Positions 8,893 to 17,572 of a DNA stretch of 64,000 nt are shown here, one piece after another. Source of the DNA: CBDCFV01 sp963664625. GTDB lineage: Bacteria; Chloroflexota; Dehalococcoidia; Lucifugimonadales; UBA3495. The notes below the pieces were generated by a model. The model was not told where the DNA came from, did not search any database, and worked only from the letters and a program-made list of their open reading frames with translations. The DNA is taken from positions 3,286,001 through 3,350,000 of the forward strand of contig OY761541.1 of assembly GCA_963664625.1 (NCBI GenBank). The letters are read 5' to 3'. The position numbers and the translations under genes are program-made. How positions within the stretch are numbered: the stretch's first letter is position 1; every line of letters begins with the position of its first letter.

Positions 8893-9669
8893 ATGACCTC
8901 GGTTGATTACTCCGTGCTGGACAGCCCCGAGGTGTCGGCCCGTTCATTTCATCCGCAGCCCCATTGGACAAAGACGCCTGAGGGGGCTGTGGACTATGCT
9001 ATCGAAGTGGACGAGGGAATCTACTTGTCGTGCCGCTTCTTTCCCGTGGGGCGGGCGAATCCGACGGTGTTGTTTTTCTACGGGAACGGGGAGACAGCGG
9101 CGGGTTACGACGACTTCGCTCGCCTATATAACGAGATAGGCGCTAACTTCTTCATTGCCGACTACCGGGGCTATGGCGGCGCGGAAGGCTCGCCCACCTT
9201 CACCACCATGCTGGCCGACGCCCACAAGGTCCTGGAGTCGCTGCGTGAGACCATGTCCGTGCGGCGGTTTACCGGGCCGCTCTACGTCATGGGCCGGTCC
9301 ATGGGTCGTCACGCGGCGTTCGAGTTGGCGGTGGAGGCGTCCGACAAGATCAACGGCGTCATCATCGAGAGCGGGCGACCTACCCTGGGTCAATTCACCC
9401 ACGGGCTGGACCCCGGCGTTGGCCAAGCGTTGGAGGCCGACTACCAGCGTAAAGTCTGTTCTATAGACATTCCCGCCATGGTGATTCACGGGCAGATGGA
9501 CATGGGCGCGCCGTTAAGCGATGCGGTTGCCATGTACCATAGCCTCCGCACCTCGGACAAGCATTTGATCATCATTCCGGGCGCCGGTCACAACGACCTG
9601 ATGTTCGTAGGCACCCGGCAATATTTCGGTGCCATCAGAGGGTTCCTGGCGAAGTACGCCCGGTCATAG
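8893..9669 (+). CDS. Alpha/beta hydrolase, 258 aa
   Basis: A cytoplasmic alpha/beta-hydrolase-fold protein with the nucleophile elbow GRSMGRH (Ser in GxSxG), an oxyanion region FFYGNGETAAGYDD, a YRGYGGAEG loop typical of BEM46/YqkD-like hydrolases, an Asp candidate in HGQMDMGAPL and the catalytic His in GAGHNDL. The ATG at 8893 follows AGAGGATGGA; the long upstream frame overlaps the monooxygenase and is rejected. Its position behind a Baeyer-Villiger-type enzyme suggests a joint degradation step (ester or lactone formation, then hydrolysis), but this is inference. Confidence 0.85.
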   Translation: MTSVDYSVLDSPEVSARSFHPQPHWTKTPEGAVDYAIEVDEGIYLSCRFFPVGRANPTVLFFYGNGETAAGYDDFARLYNEIGANFFIADYRGYGGAEGSPTFTTMLADAHKVLESLRETMSVRRFTGPLYVMGRSMGRHAAFELAVEASDKINGVIIESGRPTLGQFTHGLDPGVGQALEADYQRKVCSIDIPAMVIHGQMDMGAPLSDAVAMYHSLRTSDKHLIIIPGAGHNDLMFVGTRQYFGAIRGFLAKYARS

Positions 9670-9678
9670 GAACCACCG

Positions 9679-10635
9679 TCATATCCGGCCAACCAGGCTG
9701 GCCAAGAGACGTTCGGTTCTCTCCAGTGATGCATCGGTGTCGTCGCCTACCGGGAATGGAGACCCAAGGAAGTCGGTAACCCCTGCGTCGGCGAATGCGC
9801 GTATGCGGCTCTCAACCTCTGCCTCACTTCCGATGACGGCGATGTCCGCCGGCCCGTCCACCGACTCGATGTTGAGCATCCGGCGGTAGTTGACCAGGTT
9901 GCCGTAACGCCCGAACAGTTCCGCCGCTTTCTCGAATGCGGCGGCCTTGTCGTCGGTGACGGCAACCGGGAGACCGGCGCAGACACGAGGGGTTGGGCGC
10001 CCGACCCTCTCAGCCGCCCTGTTTATGCGGGGGACCACATGCTCTCCGATGGTCTTGATTCCGCACATCCAAGTGATGGTCCCGGCCGACAGTTCCCCGG
10101 CCACTCTTAACATGACGGGCGCGAGGGCGGAAATCAGCACCGGGAACAGGGATGCGCCCGCCATTTCCTGGCTGGCTTGGACCCGGTACATTTCGCCCGA
10201 ATAGTTCGCTGCGCCCTCTTCGATCAGTTGGTTCAGAACGGTCAGGTATTCCCGGGTATGACGTCCTGGACGGTCATAGGAGAGTCCCCACGAGTCCTCG
10301 ACGGCCGGCTTGTGGGACGGGCCAATGCCAAGCGATAGGCGCCCGTTGGACGCGACCTGCGCCGTCATCGCCTGTTGCATCAGGGCAGTGGGATGCCTGG
10401 GATAGGTCGGAACGACGGCGGTGCCGAGTTCGATGCGGCTTGTCAACGTTCCCGCCAAGGCAAGAGTCGTCAGCGCGTCGAACCCCCGGCCGGAAAGATG
10501 CGGAGTCCAGAACGCGTCGAACCCTTCGTTCTCCGCCTTGACCACTTGGTTGATAACTTCGTCTATTGTCTTTGATTGGCCCGGCACGCTGCCGGGGAAC
10601 AGTCCTATTCGCATAGGCAAGTGCCTATAACCCAC
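9679..10635 (-). CDS. LLM-class (luciferase-like) F420-type oxidoreductase, 318 aa
   Basis: A TIM-barrel luciferase-like monooxygenase-family protein: MRIGLFPG start, GFDAFWTPHL, SRIELGTAVVPTYPRHPTALMQQA and GRLSLGIGPSHKP are the conserved strands. This subgroup is usually assigned to coenzyme F420-dependent oxidoreductases, though F420 versus FMN use cannot be settled by eye. The start is a GTG at 10635 with GGGAGG five bases upstream; an internal ATG at 10614 (MRIGLF) has a poorer site. Convergent with the hydrolase gene, 9 bases apart, and 102 bases downstream of proX on the same strand. Confidence 0.85.
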   Translation of the reverse strand: MGYRHLPMRIGLFPGSVPGQSKTIDEVINQVVKAENEGFDAFWTPHLSGRGFDALTTLALAGTLTSRIELGTAVVPTYPRHPTALMQQAMTAQVASNGRLSLGIGPSHKPAVEDSWGLSYDRPGRHTREYLTVLNQLIEEGAANYSGEMYRVQASQEMAGASLFPVLISALAPVMLRVAGELSAGTITWMCGIKTIGEHVVPRINRAAERVGRPTPRVCAGLPVAVTDDKAAAFEKAAELFGRYGNLVNYRRMLNIESVDGPADIAVIGSEAEVESRIRAFADAGVTDFLGSPFPVGDDTDASLERTERLLASLVGRI

Positions 10636-10737
10636 CGCGTCCTCCCAACGAGGTTGATGTTGATTGGTTGCCGGCGACCGGGAACGCGGACGTCCCGCCC
10701 GCGATAAATGACAAGTACCGCCTGCACCGCTACCGCG

Positions 10738-11757
10738 CTATTCGGTGGGCCAACCGTCGGGAATACTGTTCGATTCGAGGGCCGACTTGATGGACTCGGC
10801 GGCCTCGGCAGTGGTCCAGTCGGTCCAGATGGTTTCGTTGTTGTTCAGCCACCAGAGGGCCGTGTCGTTGATGCTGGCGTCGGGGTTGGCGCTGCGCCAC
10901 TTGCCGACTTCGTTATAGCGGTCGATGTTGAGGTCCCAGGCCCGCAGCATTTCGATGATTTCGGGCGCCCGGACAGGAAGGTCGGGGTGCACGGCGATGA
11001 GGATGGTGGCGGGTTCGTAGGCGCAGGCCTTGGTGGTGAACCAGCATTCGTCGGTGTATTCGGGCTCTCCCAGCCGGACCAGGTCAAGCTCTACGGCGGG
11101 GTCGTTGGTGCCCCATTGGTAGCCCATCCACGGTTCCCCTTTTTCGTAAGCGCCGTAAAGGTCGGCGTTGGCGGCGGCGCTGTCGCCCGGGTTGACGATG
11201 TGGACGTGGTCGGAGAGTCCGTATGATTCGACCTGTTTGGCGTTGACCTCTTCGCAGGCCCAGCCGATGACGCAGGAGACCAAGCGGGCTTTGCCGCCGG
11301 TTTCGGTGGTGGCGAAGAGTGCTTTGTATTGGTCTTCCTTCAAGTCTTCCACGCTGTCCAAGCCGGGGTGCTGCTGTTGCATGTAGGCGGGGACGACGAA
11401 GGCGGATTGCCAGTCTTCGCCCAGGCTTTTGCCGACGGAGACGACTTCACCTTCGGCCAGGGCGTCCATCCAGGCTTCGTCCTGGTTGGGCAGCCAGATT
11501 TCCATGGTGACGTGGGTGTCGCCCCGGCGCAGTCCTTGGAAGAGGGGGAGGGTGGAGCCGAATACCACATCGGTGGGATAGCCGTAGCCTTCTTCAACGA
11601 TGTATTGGGCTATGCGGTTCTGCAACTGGGCGCTGGTCCAGTTCAGGTCACTGAAAACTATGGCATCCTTGGCCTCTTCCGGTGCTTCCTGGGTACAGGC
11701 CGTCACGGTGACGACGGCAAACAGGGCCAAGAACGCTGCGAACAACCGCAGATTCAT
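10738..11757 (-). CDS. proX: Glycine-betaine/proline ABC transporter substrate-binding lipoprotein (ProX/OpuAC-like), 339 aa
   Basis: A signal peptide with lipobox VTAC (Cys about residue 21) precedes an OpuAC-type binding domain: DLNWTSAQLQNRIAQYIVE, the GYPTDVV strand, MEIWLPNQDEAW and a Trp-rich region (EPWMGYQW) of the kind that forms the quaternary-amine box in this family. The ORF could extend to 11925 but that part is repeat DNA; ATG 11757 begins the signal peptide directly. No Shine-Dalgarno is visible. Third gene of proVWX, separated from proW by 207 bases containing repeats. Ligand probably glycine betaine, choline or a similar osmolyte. Confidence 0.85.
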   Translation of the reverse strand: MNLRLFAAFLALFAVVTVTACTQEAPEEAKDAIVFSDLNWTSAQLQNRIAQYIVEEGYGYPTDVVFGSTLPLFQGLRRGDTHVTMEIWLPNQDEAWMDALAEGEVVSVGKSLGEDWQSAFVVPAYMQQQHPGLDSVEDLKEDQYKALFATTETGGKARLVSCVIGWACEEVNAKQVESYGLSDHVHIVNPGDSAAANADLYGAYEKGEPWMGYQWGTNDPAVELDLVRLGEPEYTDECWFTTKACAYEPATILIAVHPDLPVRAPEIIEMLRAWDLNIDRYNEVGKWRSANPDASINDTALWWLNNNETIWTDWTTAEAAESIKSALESNSIPDGWPTE

Positions 11758-11964
11758 GTGATTTATCTGATTAATCAGAATAATCAGTGGTGACAATTGA
11801 TAACACCTCCGCGTGACTGGTGACTGTAGGGGCGCGCCCTTGTGGCCGCCCGTGCCAGGGCAGGGACAAGCCCTGCCCCTACGCCGATGGATGATGGCGG
11901 GCTGGAAGCCCGCGTTCCCGGCCACAGATTCATGGGATTCATCATGATAATCAGCGGTCTGCCG
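11758..11964. repeat. Repeats A and D between proW and proX
   Basis: Type A lies at about 11856-11882 and type D (GCGGGCT/AGCCCGC) at 11893-11918, with GATTAATCAG-type AT-rich arms on both sides (11760-11790 and 11925-11960). These hairpins sit inside the transporter operon, where they could alter the proX/proW transcript ratio. Confidence 0.6.
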
Positions 11965-13020
11965 TTATCCGGCTCTTACCGACTCGCTCCTTCGGCCGGC
12001 GACGGCCTGGGTCAAGCGGTCGATGATGATGGCGAGGAATACGATGGCGAGGCCGGCGAGGAGGCCGTTTCCTGGTTCGTTTTTTTGGAGGGCGCGGTTG
12101 ACGTTGTCGCCGAGGCCTCCGGCGGCGACGAGGCTGGCGATGGTGACCATGGCGAGGGCCATCATGGTTGTTTGGTTGATGCCGGCCATGATGGTGGGTA
12201 GGGCCATGGGAATTTGTACCTTGGTGAGGATTTGCCACGGCGACGAGCCGAAGGCCCGGGCGGCCTCTACCGTTTCGGGAGACACTTGGCGGATGCCCAG
12301 GTTGGTCAGCCGGATGACCGGGGGGATGGCGTAGACGATGGTGGCGAAGATGCCGGCGGGTTTGCCCAAACCGAAGAAGAGGATGCCGGGAAGGAGGTAT
12401 ACGAAGCTGGGCATGGTCTGCATACCGTCCAGGATGGGGCGCATGAGGTTGTCGGCGATGCGGCTGCGGGCGCCGAGGACACCCAGGGGGAGGCCCACCG
12501 ATACCGCAACGGCCACGGCTACTATCATCAACGCCACCGTGTCCATGGTGTTTTCCCAGAGGTCCATGAACCCGACGAAGAGAAGGGCGAGGGAGGTGAA
12601 TATAAGGAGACGCCAGCGTCCCACGGCAAAGGAGAGGAGGGCGAGGCCGACGACGATGACGGGCCACGGGGTCCACTTCAACACTCTCTCGATGTTGACG
12701 AGGGCGTAGGTTATTACGGTGCTGATGCCGTCGAACAGCCATGCCCCGTCCTTGGTCATCCAACCGACGACATCATCAATGGCTTCGCTGGTGACGTCGC
12801 GGGCGGTGCGGTCCAGGGTTACGGAGCCGTCTGTGGTGGTCCGCTCGGATACCTTGGTGGGGAAGGTCATGGATGGGCCCCAGAGGAGGAGGGTTGCCAG
12901 CAGGGTGACGATTACGACGGCCAGCGCCGCCGCCCAGCGGTGGATGGGCCCGACAGGCCTGGCTCCGGTCCCCACGTTGGAGGATGGTGAGCCCGGGCGG
13001 GCGTCATCGTCTTGGGCCAT
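11965..13020 (-). CDS. proW: Glycine-betaine/proline ABC transporter permease (ProW-like), 351 aa
   Basis: An inner-membrane permease with a large N-terminal extension holding one TM (residues 28-50) and an extracytoplasmic loop, then a BPD_transp_1 domain. The EAA loop is visible as VEAARAFGSSPWQILTKVQIP, followed by LPTIMAGINQTTMMAL and VAAGGLGDNVNRALQ, all typical of ProW/OpuAB. It lies 10 bases after proV on the same strand and should pair with it. Confidence 0.9.
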   Translation of the reverse strand: MAQDDDARPGSPSSNVGTGARPVGPIHRWAAALAVVIVTLLATLLLWGPSMTFPTKVSERTTTDGSVTLDRTARDVTSEAIDDVVGWMTKDGAWLFDGISTVITYALVNIERVLKWTPWPVIVVGLALLSFAVGRWRLLIFTSLALLFVGFMDLWENTMDTVALMIVAVAVAVSVGLPLGVLGARSRIADNLMRPILDGMQTMPSFVYLLPGILFFGLGKPAGIFATIVYAIPPVIRLTNLGIRQVSPETVEAARAFGSSPWQILTKVQIPMALPTIMAGINQTTMMALAMVTIASLVAAGGLGDNVNRALQKNEPGNGLLAGLAIVFLAIIIDRLTQAVAGRRSESVRAG

Positions 13021-13030
13021 GTCCGGTCTC

Positions 13031-14224
13031 CTAACCGCCGTCGGATATTCCCGTGAGCAGAGCGCTCAAGGGAATCTCTCCGAGCAGGCTTCCGTTGTCG
13101 CCGACTACCGCGACGGGGTGCTCGGACTTGGCGGCTATGGGGATGATGTCTTCCAGATAAGTGTCGGGGCCCGTTGTCAACGCCGGAGTGACGGGGGCGT
13201 CTTCCAAGGTCTCTTTACCAACGGCGGCGATGGCCTTTGCTTGTTCTTCGGTCAGGATTCCCCGCAGGGTGAAGTTGCGGGCTATGAGGAACACGGCGTC
13301 GAGGCCGCGGCTGTCCATGGTGTGCAGGGCGGCGCGGGGGCCCTGTCTCTCGTACACCACCGCGTCGGGTTCCCGCATGACGGCCCTGGCTTGGATGACC
13401 TTGGCCCGGGACACGTCCCGCACGAACTCCGTCACGTACTGGTCGGTGGGAAGGGTGACGATCTCCTCGGGCGAACCCTCCTGGACGATCTCCCCGTCCC
13501 GCATGATGGCTATCCGGTCGCCCAGCTTGAGGGCCTCGTTGAGGTCGTGGGTGATGAAGACGATGGTCTTGCGGAGTTCGGACTGGAGGGAGACGAGTTC
13601 GTCCTGCATCTCCCTCCTTATAAGTGGGTCGAGGCCGCTGAAGGGTTCGTCCATCAACAGCACATCGGGGTTGACCGCCAGCGCCCTGGCGAGGCCGACC
13701 CGTTGCTGCATACCGCCGCTCATCTCCCTTGGATAGTAGTTTTCCCAGCCGTTCAGTCCGACGGTCTCGATGGCCTTCAACGCTTGCGTGTGCCGGGCGT
13801 CCTTGTCCAAGCCTTTTACCTCGAGGCCGTAAGCCACGTTGTCCAGGACGCGCCGGTGGGGAAGGAGGGCGTAGTGCTGGAATACCATGGCGACCTTGCT
13901 GCGACGGAATTGCATGAGTTCCTCGTCGGAATAAGCGAGGATGTCCTGGCCGTCGAAGCGTATCTCCCCCCTGGTGGATTCGATGAGCCGGATGAGGCAG
14001 CGGGCCAGGGTCGACTTGCCGCTGCCGGAGAGGCCCATGATGACGAAAATCTGGCCGGTGTCGACGCTGAAGGACACGTTCCTAAGCGCAATTACGAGGC
14101 CCAGTTCCGCTTGGATTTCCGCGCGGCTCTTGGAGTCAAATTCCGGCTGGAGGCAGCGTTCCGGCCTGTCGCCGAATACCTTCCAGACGCCGTTAACTTC
14201 TATTTGGTGGTCCGACCGGCTCAT
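13031..14224 (-). CDS. proV: Glycine-betaine/proline ABC transporter ATPase with CBS domains (ProV-like), 397 aa
   Basis: ABC ATPase with Walker A GLSGSGKST, Q-loop FQHYALLPHR, signature MSGGMQQRVGLARAL, Walker B VLLMDEPFSGLD and switch His in FITHD. The C-terminal 120 residues form a CBS-pair region (GLDAVFLIARNFTLRGIL ... HPVAVVGDNGSLLGEI), which in OpuA senses ionic strength. Length matches ProV (about 400). First gene of the operon. The ATG is 11 bases from a TATAAT box, so the transcript is probably leaderless or has only about 5 leader bases. Confidence 0.9.
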   Translation of the reverse strand: MSRSDHQIEVNGVWKVFGDRPERCLQPEFDSKSRAEIQAELGLVIALRNVSFSVDTGQIFVIMGLSGSGKSTLARCLIRLIESTRGEIRFDGQDILAYSDEELMQFRRSKVAMVFQHYALLPHRRVLDNVAYGLEVKGLDKDARHTQALKAIETVGLNGWENYYPREMSGGMQQRVGLARALAVNPDVLLMDEPFSGLDPLIRREMQDELVSLQSELRKTIVFITHDLNEALKLGDRIAIMRDGEIVQEGSPEEIVTLPTDQYVTEFVRDVSRAKVIQARAVMREPDAVVYERQGPRAALHTMDSRGLDAVFLIARNFTLRGILTEEQAKAIAAVGKETLEDAPVTPALTTGPDTYLEDIIPIAAKSEHPVAVVGDNGSLLGEIPLSALLTGISDGG

Positions 14225-14235
14225 GTGTGGGAAAC

Positions 14236-14241
14236 ATTATA
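14236..14241 (-). promoter_or_regulatory. Predicted -10 box (TATAAT) for proVWX, leaderless start
   Basis: A perfect TATAAT on the minus strand ends 11 bases before the proV ATG, predicting +1 near 14229 and a leader of about 5 bases with no room for a Shine-Dalgarno. The -35 region is weak. Confidence 0.5.
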
Positions 14242-14273
14242 CTACCTTGCCGTCCTGGTGCTCACCAGGCGGG

Positions 14274-14906
14274 CTAAGCCGGTTCCCCGGTGTAGAAGGC
14301 GGTCGTGCGCCTTGCCGCGGCCAGGGCTGTGCTGGGGTCCTCCCCGGCTTCCATCGCCGCTTGCGCCCAGCTTTCGCTGCTGCCTAGGATGAATCCCTTT
14401 CCCTCGGAGGACGCGGCAAATGCGGCCTCGTCCGGCATCGGTTCGTCCGGTTGGGCGACATGGATGGCGAGTCCCATCAGGCCCATCTCCCAGCCGACGC
14501 CGGTTGCGCCGGGGCCGTACTGGCGCCAGTGTTCCGAAAGAAGCGAGGTGTGGGTGAGTGTCAGGCGCGTCAGGGCATCTCCATCTTCGGATACATGTAC
14601 TTCCACCCAACTGACGTCCCCGGCGAACTCCCAGGTGAGGGCGAAGTGGGACAGCGGTTCGCAGGCCGTAATCATGCCGCCGGCGTTGCCTCGCAACTGG
14701 TAGCGGCCGCCGGGGCTGAGGTCGCCGCTGACGGGCGTGAACCAGCGGGGGATGCGGTCGCCGTTGGTGACGGCGTCCCACAGGTTTTCGATTGTCGTTG
14801 AGTAGGTGCGGGAGAGAGTGACGGCGCGGGCGGGATGGCCGTCGCGCTCCAGTGGCGATACGGAGCGGGTTACGGCGGAGAGGTGGGTTTCGGGATTGAG
14901 GGGCAT
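14274..14906 (-). CDS. SRPBCC/AHSA1-like domain protein, 210 aa
   Basis: A START-like lipid/hydrophobe-binding fold of the AHSA1 (Hsp90 ATPase activator homologue) type: TLSRTYSTTIENLWDAVTNGDRIPRWFTPV, GGRYQLRGNAGGMI, FALTWEF and LTLTHT strands, then a long C-terminal helix region. Many such bacterial proteins lack a known ligand. It is upstream of proV on the same strand with a 49-base gap, but the proV TATAAT box suggests separate transcription. Confidence 0.75.
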   Translation of the reverse strand: MPLNPETHLSAVTRSVSPLERDGHPARAVTLSRTYSTTIENLWDAVTNGDRIPRWFTPVSGDLSPGGRYQLRGNAGGMITACEPLSHFALTWEFAGDVSWVEVHVSEDGDALTRLTLTHTSLLSEHWRQYGPGATGVGWEMGLMGLAIHVAQPDEPMPDEAAFAASSEGKGFILGSSESWAQAAMEAGEDPSTALAAARRTTAFYTGEPA

Positions 14907-15042
14907 GGTTGTTCCTAATCATTTCACGGGGTTACTGTGTGTTCTGGTACCGTGGCCGAACTACCCAAGCCATCACTTGATTGGTTGCCTCGGAGTGGAA
15001 GGTGAGGTGGGTATTTCGTCATTGCCAAGTAGGTCAAAGTCA

Positions 15043-15070
15043 TTGTAAAACCTGGGCACGATTATATACT
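15043..15070 (+). promoter_or_regulatory. Predicted sigma70-like promoter for the DUF262-HEPN pair
   Basis: TTGTAA (15043-15048), a 16-base spacer and TATACT (15065-15070) precede the DUF262 gene by about 57 bases. The surrounding 100 bases are AT-richer than the neighbours. Confidence 0.45.
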
Positions 15071-15127
15071 TCGGCTATTGCAACCGAATCAAGGCAATTT
15101 ACGATCGATAGTACGGACGGGTGAGAC

Positions 15128-16123
15128 ATGGACAGAGTCGATTATCAGTCCTTGATGGTACAGGACATTCGTAACTTGGACAACTCAAGGGAGCTCAACT
15201 ACTCTCCCTGGTATCAGCGGCGTTCGGTTTGGACCACACCTCAGAAATCGTACTTGATCAATACAATCATGGAGCAAAAGCCCGTTCCAGCCATCTACAT
15301 GAGGTATTCACTGGACTTGGACCGCGGGAAAACTATCCGGGAAGTCGTGGATGGACAGCAGCGAATAAGGGCAATTCTCGGATTCTGCCGTGATGACTTT
15401 TCAGTGAGACACTCGGGGACGGAGGGCAGACAGACCTTCTCCCAATTGAGCAGAACAAGGCGAGAGGAGTTCCTGTTGACCGCGATACCAGTCGGGTATC
15501 TTTTGGGTGCTACGGATGAGGACGTAATAGACATTTTCGGCAGAATCAACTCTGTAAACAAAAGCCTTAATGCCCAAGAAAAACGCAACTCGGCATTCAG
15601 CGGGGAATTCAAACAATTCTGTTTACATCAGGCATCGTCAAGAGTAGAACTGTGGCGCGCTTACAATATATTCACAGCTAATGACATAGCAAGGATGAAC
15701 GAGGTGCAGTTCATATCGGATTTGGCGCTGAATTTGCTCGATGGATTGTCCGATTTCAGTCAGCCGAAACTCACCAGCATTTATGGGGATTTTGACGAAG
15801 ATTTCCCACACCAAGCCAAGTTGGCTAAGCGCATGGACCGACTTTTTGACTTTATTGTTGATATAGAACCATCGGTAATACGCGATACTATCTTCAGTCG
15901 ACAGCCCATCTTTTTCTCTCTTCTGATGGTAATAGATTCCATGAAGAAGCCGGAACGCTTGAAGGTAGTGGACTCATTGTACGAAATTGACGCACGATAT
16001 CATCTGGATAATGAATTTCAGACTGGAGATGACCAAGAGTTCGTTGCTGCTTGCACCGCCACAACGCAACGAATCCGGCAGCGGACAACCCGGGATAAAT
16101 ACATCCGAGGGTTCCTTACATAA
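15128..16123 (+). CDS. DUF262 (ParB/GmrS-like nuclease-fold) protein, 331 aa
   Basis: The N-terminus has the DUF262 signature: YSPWYQRRSVWTTPQKSYLINTIM, a PAIYM strand, then REVVDGQQRIRAIL. In the family the DGQQR segment belongs to a ParB/sulfiredoxin-like fold; GmrS, the nuclease subunit of the GmrSD type IV enzyme, contains it. The protein lacks the DUF1524 (GmrD, HNH) half, so it is a stand-alone DUF262. Its TAA stop overlaps the ATG of the next gene (TAATG), indicating strong translational coupling to a HEPN-like protein. Base composition is lower in GC than the neighbours, consistent with acquisition. A role in phage or foreign-DNA defence is likely but not shown. Confidence 0.8.
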   Translation: MDRVDYQSLMVQDIRNLDNSRELNYSPWYQRRSVWTTPQKSYLINTIMEQKPVPAIYMRYSLDLDRGKTIREVVDGQQRIRAILGFCRDDFSVRHSGTEGRQTFSQLSRTRREEFLLTAIPVGYLLGATDEDVIDIFGRINSVNKSLNAQEKRNSAFSGEFKQFCLHQASSRVELWRAYNIFTANDIARMNEVQFISDLALNLLDGLSDFSQPKLTSIYGDFDEDFPHQAKLAKRMDRLFDFIVDIEPSVIRDTIFSRQPIFFSLLMVIDSMKKPERLKVVDSLYEIDARYHLDNEFQTGDDQEFVAACTATTQRIRQRTTRDKYIRGFLT

Positions 16124-16734
16124 TGGCAGCACCTCGGGTGGATGTTACTGTACGAGATACCACTGCTGATATTACGCGCCTAGAGGTATTCAGAATGGAC
16201 TCCCAGTCCCTTGCCCCAGCGCATCAATACTTGATTGCAGAGTTGATAATGCTACGGCTGTTCTCAATCATTGAGAGCGCGATAGAAGATCTGGCCTGCA
16301 AACTGGTGGCAGGCTCTCCTTATGTAAACGGAACTCATCCGACAAGGCTCTTCACTGCTAACAGTATGGGTGGCGCAAGGGAGGCCATGCTGACACACGG
16401 CAGAACAAGAACGAGAAGTTACCTAAGATGGACAAGCGTAAAGGACATTCGGGATAGTACCTCACAAGTTCTCAACTCTTCAGACCCTTTCATAGTTTAC
16501 GCGCAAGTCCACGGAAACATACTCAGTGAAATGAGAAAGGTGCGAAACTTCTTGGCGCACAGGAGCGCCAGGGCCAGGCAGGATTACAGAGATGTAGTCC
16601 GAGTTGCCTACGGCGCCAATAGCAGAGTCAGAGTACAGGCGTTCTTAACCTCTCGCCGAAGGCATCCTGTGGCTAAAGTTGATGAATATCTCAGTACAGC
16701 AAAGATAATGATTTCAGACCTCGCCAGAGGCTGA
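16123..16734 (+). CDS. HEPN-like protein coupled to DUF262, 203 aa
   Basis: An all-helical-looking protein with a motif RKVRNFLAHRS near residue 145. R-N-F-L-A-H fits the Rx4-6H catalytic motif of HEPN ribonucleases, preceded by the long helix ELIMLRLFSIIESAIEDLACKL expected of the fold (similar to HEPN_RiboL-PSP/MAE_28990 groups). HEPN proteins act as RNases in toxin-antitoxin, Abi and CRISPR systems. The gene starts inside the stop of the DUF262 gene and shares its lower GC. The HEPN assignment rests on motif plus helical pattern; a non-catalytic HEPN-like accessory protein remains possible. Confidence 0.65.
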   Translation: MAAPRVDVTVRDTTADITRLEVFRMDSQSLAPAHQYLIAELIMLRLFSIIESAIEDLACKLVAGSPYVNGTHPTRLFTANSMGGAREAMLTHGRTRTRSYLRWTSVKDIRDSTSQVLNSSDPFIVYAQVHGNILSEMRKVRNFLAHRSARARQDYRDVVRVAYGANSRVRVQAFLTSRRRHPVAKVDEYLSTAKIMISDLARG

Positions 16735-16845
16735 AATTGGACCGCTCTTCTCTGTGCCACAGTTATACTCTTGTCGGTATGATCGATGTCGGCATGACTG
16801 AGCTTCTGCATAGGGAAGGTTGCGTGACGGAAGGAGACATCACCC

Positions 16846-17559
16846 TTGGCGCTTGAATGGGACTCGCTCCGCAGAACGGCGTTGATGCTGGTGTATGCCG
16901 GGCTGGGGTGGAACCTGGTGGAGGCGGCGGTTGCTTTTTGGGCGGGCATCGAGGCGGGGAGCGTGGCCATACTGGCCTTCGGCCTCGACAGCATCGTGGA
17001 GCTTGCGGCCGGCGGGGTGCTGGTGTGGCGGTTGAGGACGGAGCGGGACGAAGAGGAAGCCGAGGAGGCCGAGAGAAGGGCGCAACGGCTGGTGGGGCTC
17101 ACGTTCTTTCTTCTGGCGGGATACATTGTCCTCCATTCGGGGGCCAACCTGCTGGGGTGGCTGCCCGAGCCGAAGCCGAGCATTGCGGGCGTGGCGATTG
17201 TCGTGGTCAGCGCCGTGGTGATGGCCGTTCTGTACGCGGGCAAGATGCGCATCGCCGCCCGTATGCAGTCCCGGTCGTTGCGTGCTGAGGCCATGGAGAG
17301 CCTGTTCTGCGATCTTCAAGACCTGACCATCCTTGTCGGGTTGGCGCTGAACGCGTTGTTCTCCTGGTGGTGGGCAGACCCTGTTGCGGCGCTGTTCCTC
17401 GTTCCCTTCTTCATCAAAGAGGGGATGGAGAACTTTTCGGGGCATGAAGAAGAGGATGAAGACCACGGGCCCCGGGTGTGCTTTTGCCGCAGTTGTTTCT
17501 ATGGGGTGCGGGTCTGTCGGACGGCGTGCTGCCGGGCCTTGAGCCGGGGGGACCACTGA
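16846..17559 (+). CDS. Cation-diffusion-facilitator-like transporter, 237 aa
   Basis: A membrane protein with about 5-6 TM segments. The spacing of SVAILAFGLDSIVELAAGGVLVWRL (a TM2-like segment with a D at the CDF metal site), an acidic RTERDEEEAEEAERRA loop, and EAMESLFCDLQDLTILVGL...WWADPVAALFLVPFFI resembles CDF zinc/iron exporters and related TMEM163-like proteins. The cytoplasmic tail is acidic then Cys/His-rich (VCFCRSCFYGVRVCRTACC), probably metal-binding. Start is TTG at 16846 with AAGGAG nine bases upstream. It is convergent with the LuxR gene, 13 bases apart. Confidence 0.7.
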   Translation: MALEWDSLRRTALMLVYAGLGWNLVEAAVAFWAGIEAGSVAILAFGLDSIVELAAGGVLVWRLRTERDEEEAEEAERRAQRLVGLTFFLLAGYIVLHSGANLLGWLPEPKPSIAGVAIVVVSAVVMAVLYAGKMRIAARMQSRSLRAEAMESLFCDLQDLTILVGLALNALFSWWWADPVAALFLVPFFIKEGMENFSGHEEEDEDHGPRVCFCRSCFYGVRVCRTACCRALSRGDH

Positions 17560-17572
17560 AGACGGGAAGGGG

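Noticed and set aside
12719..14392. 557-codon plus-strand ORF over proV/proW
   Set aside because: The opposite strand encodes clear ProV and ProW motifs. This frame has no recognisable domain.
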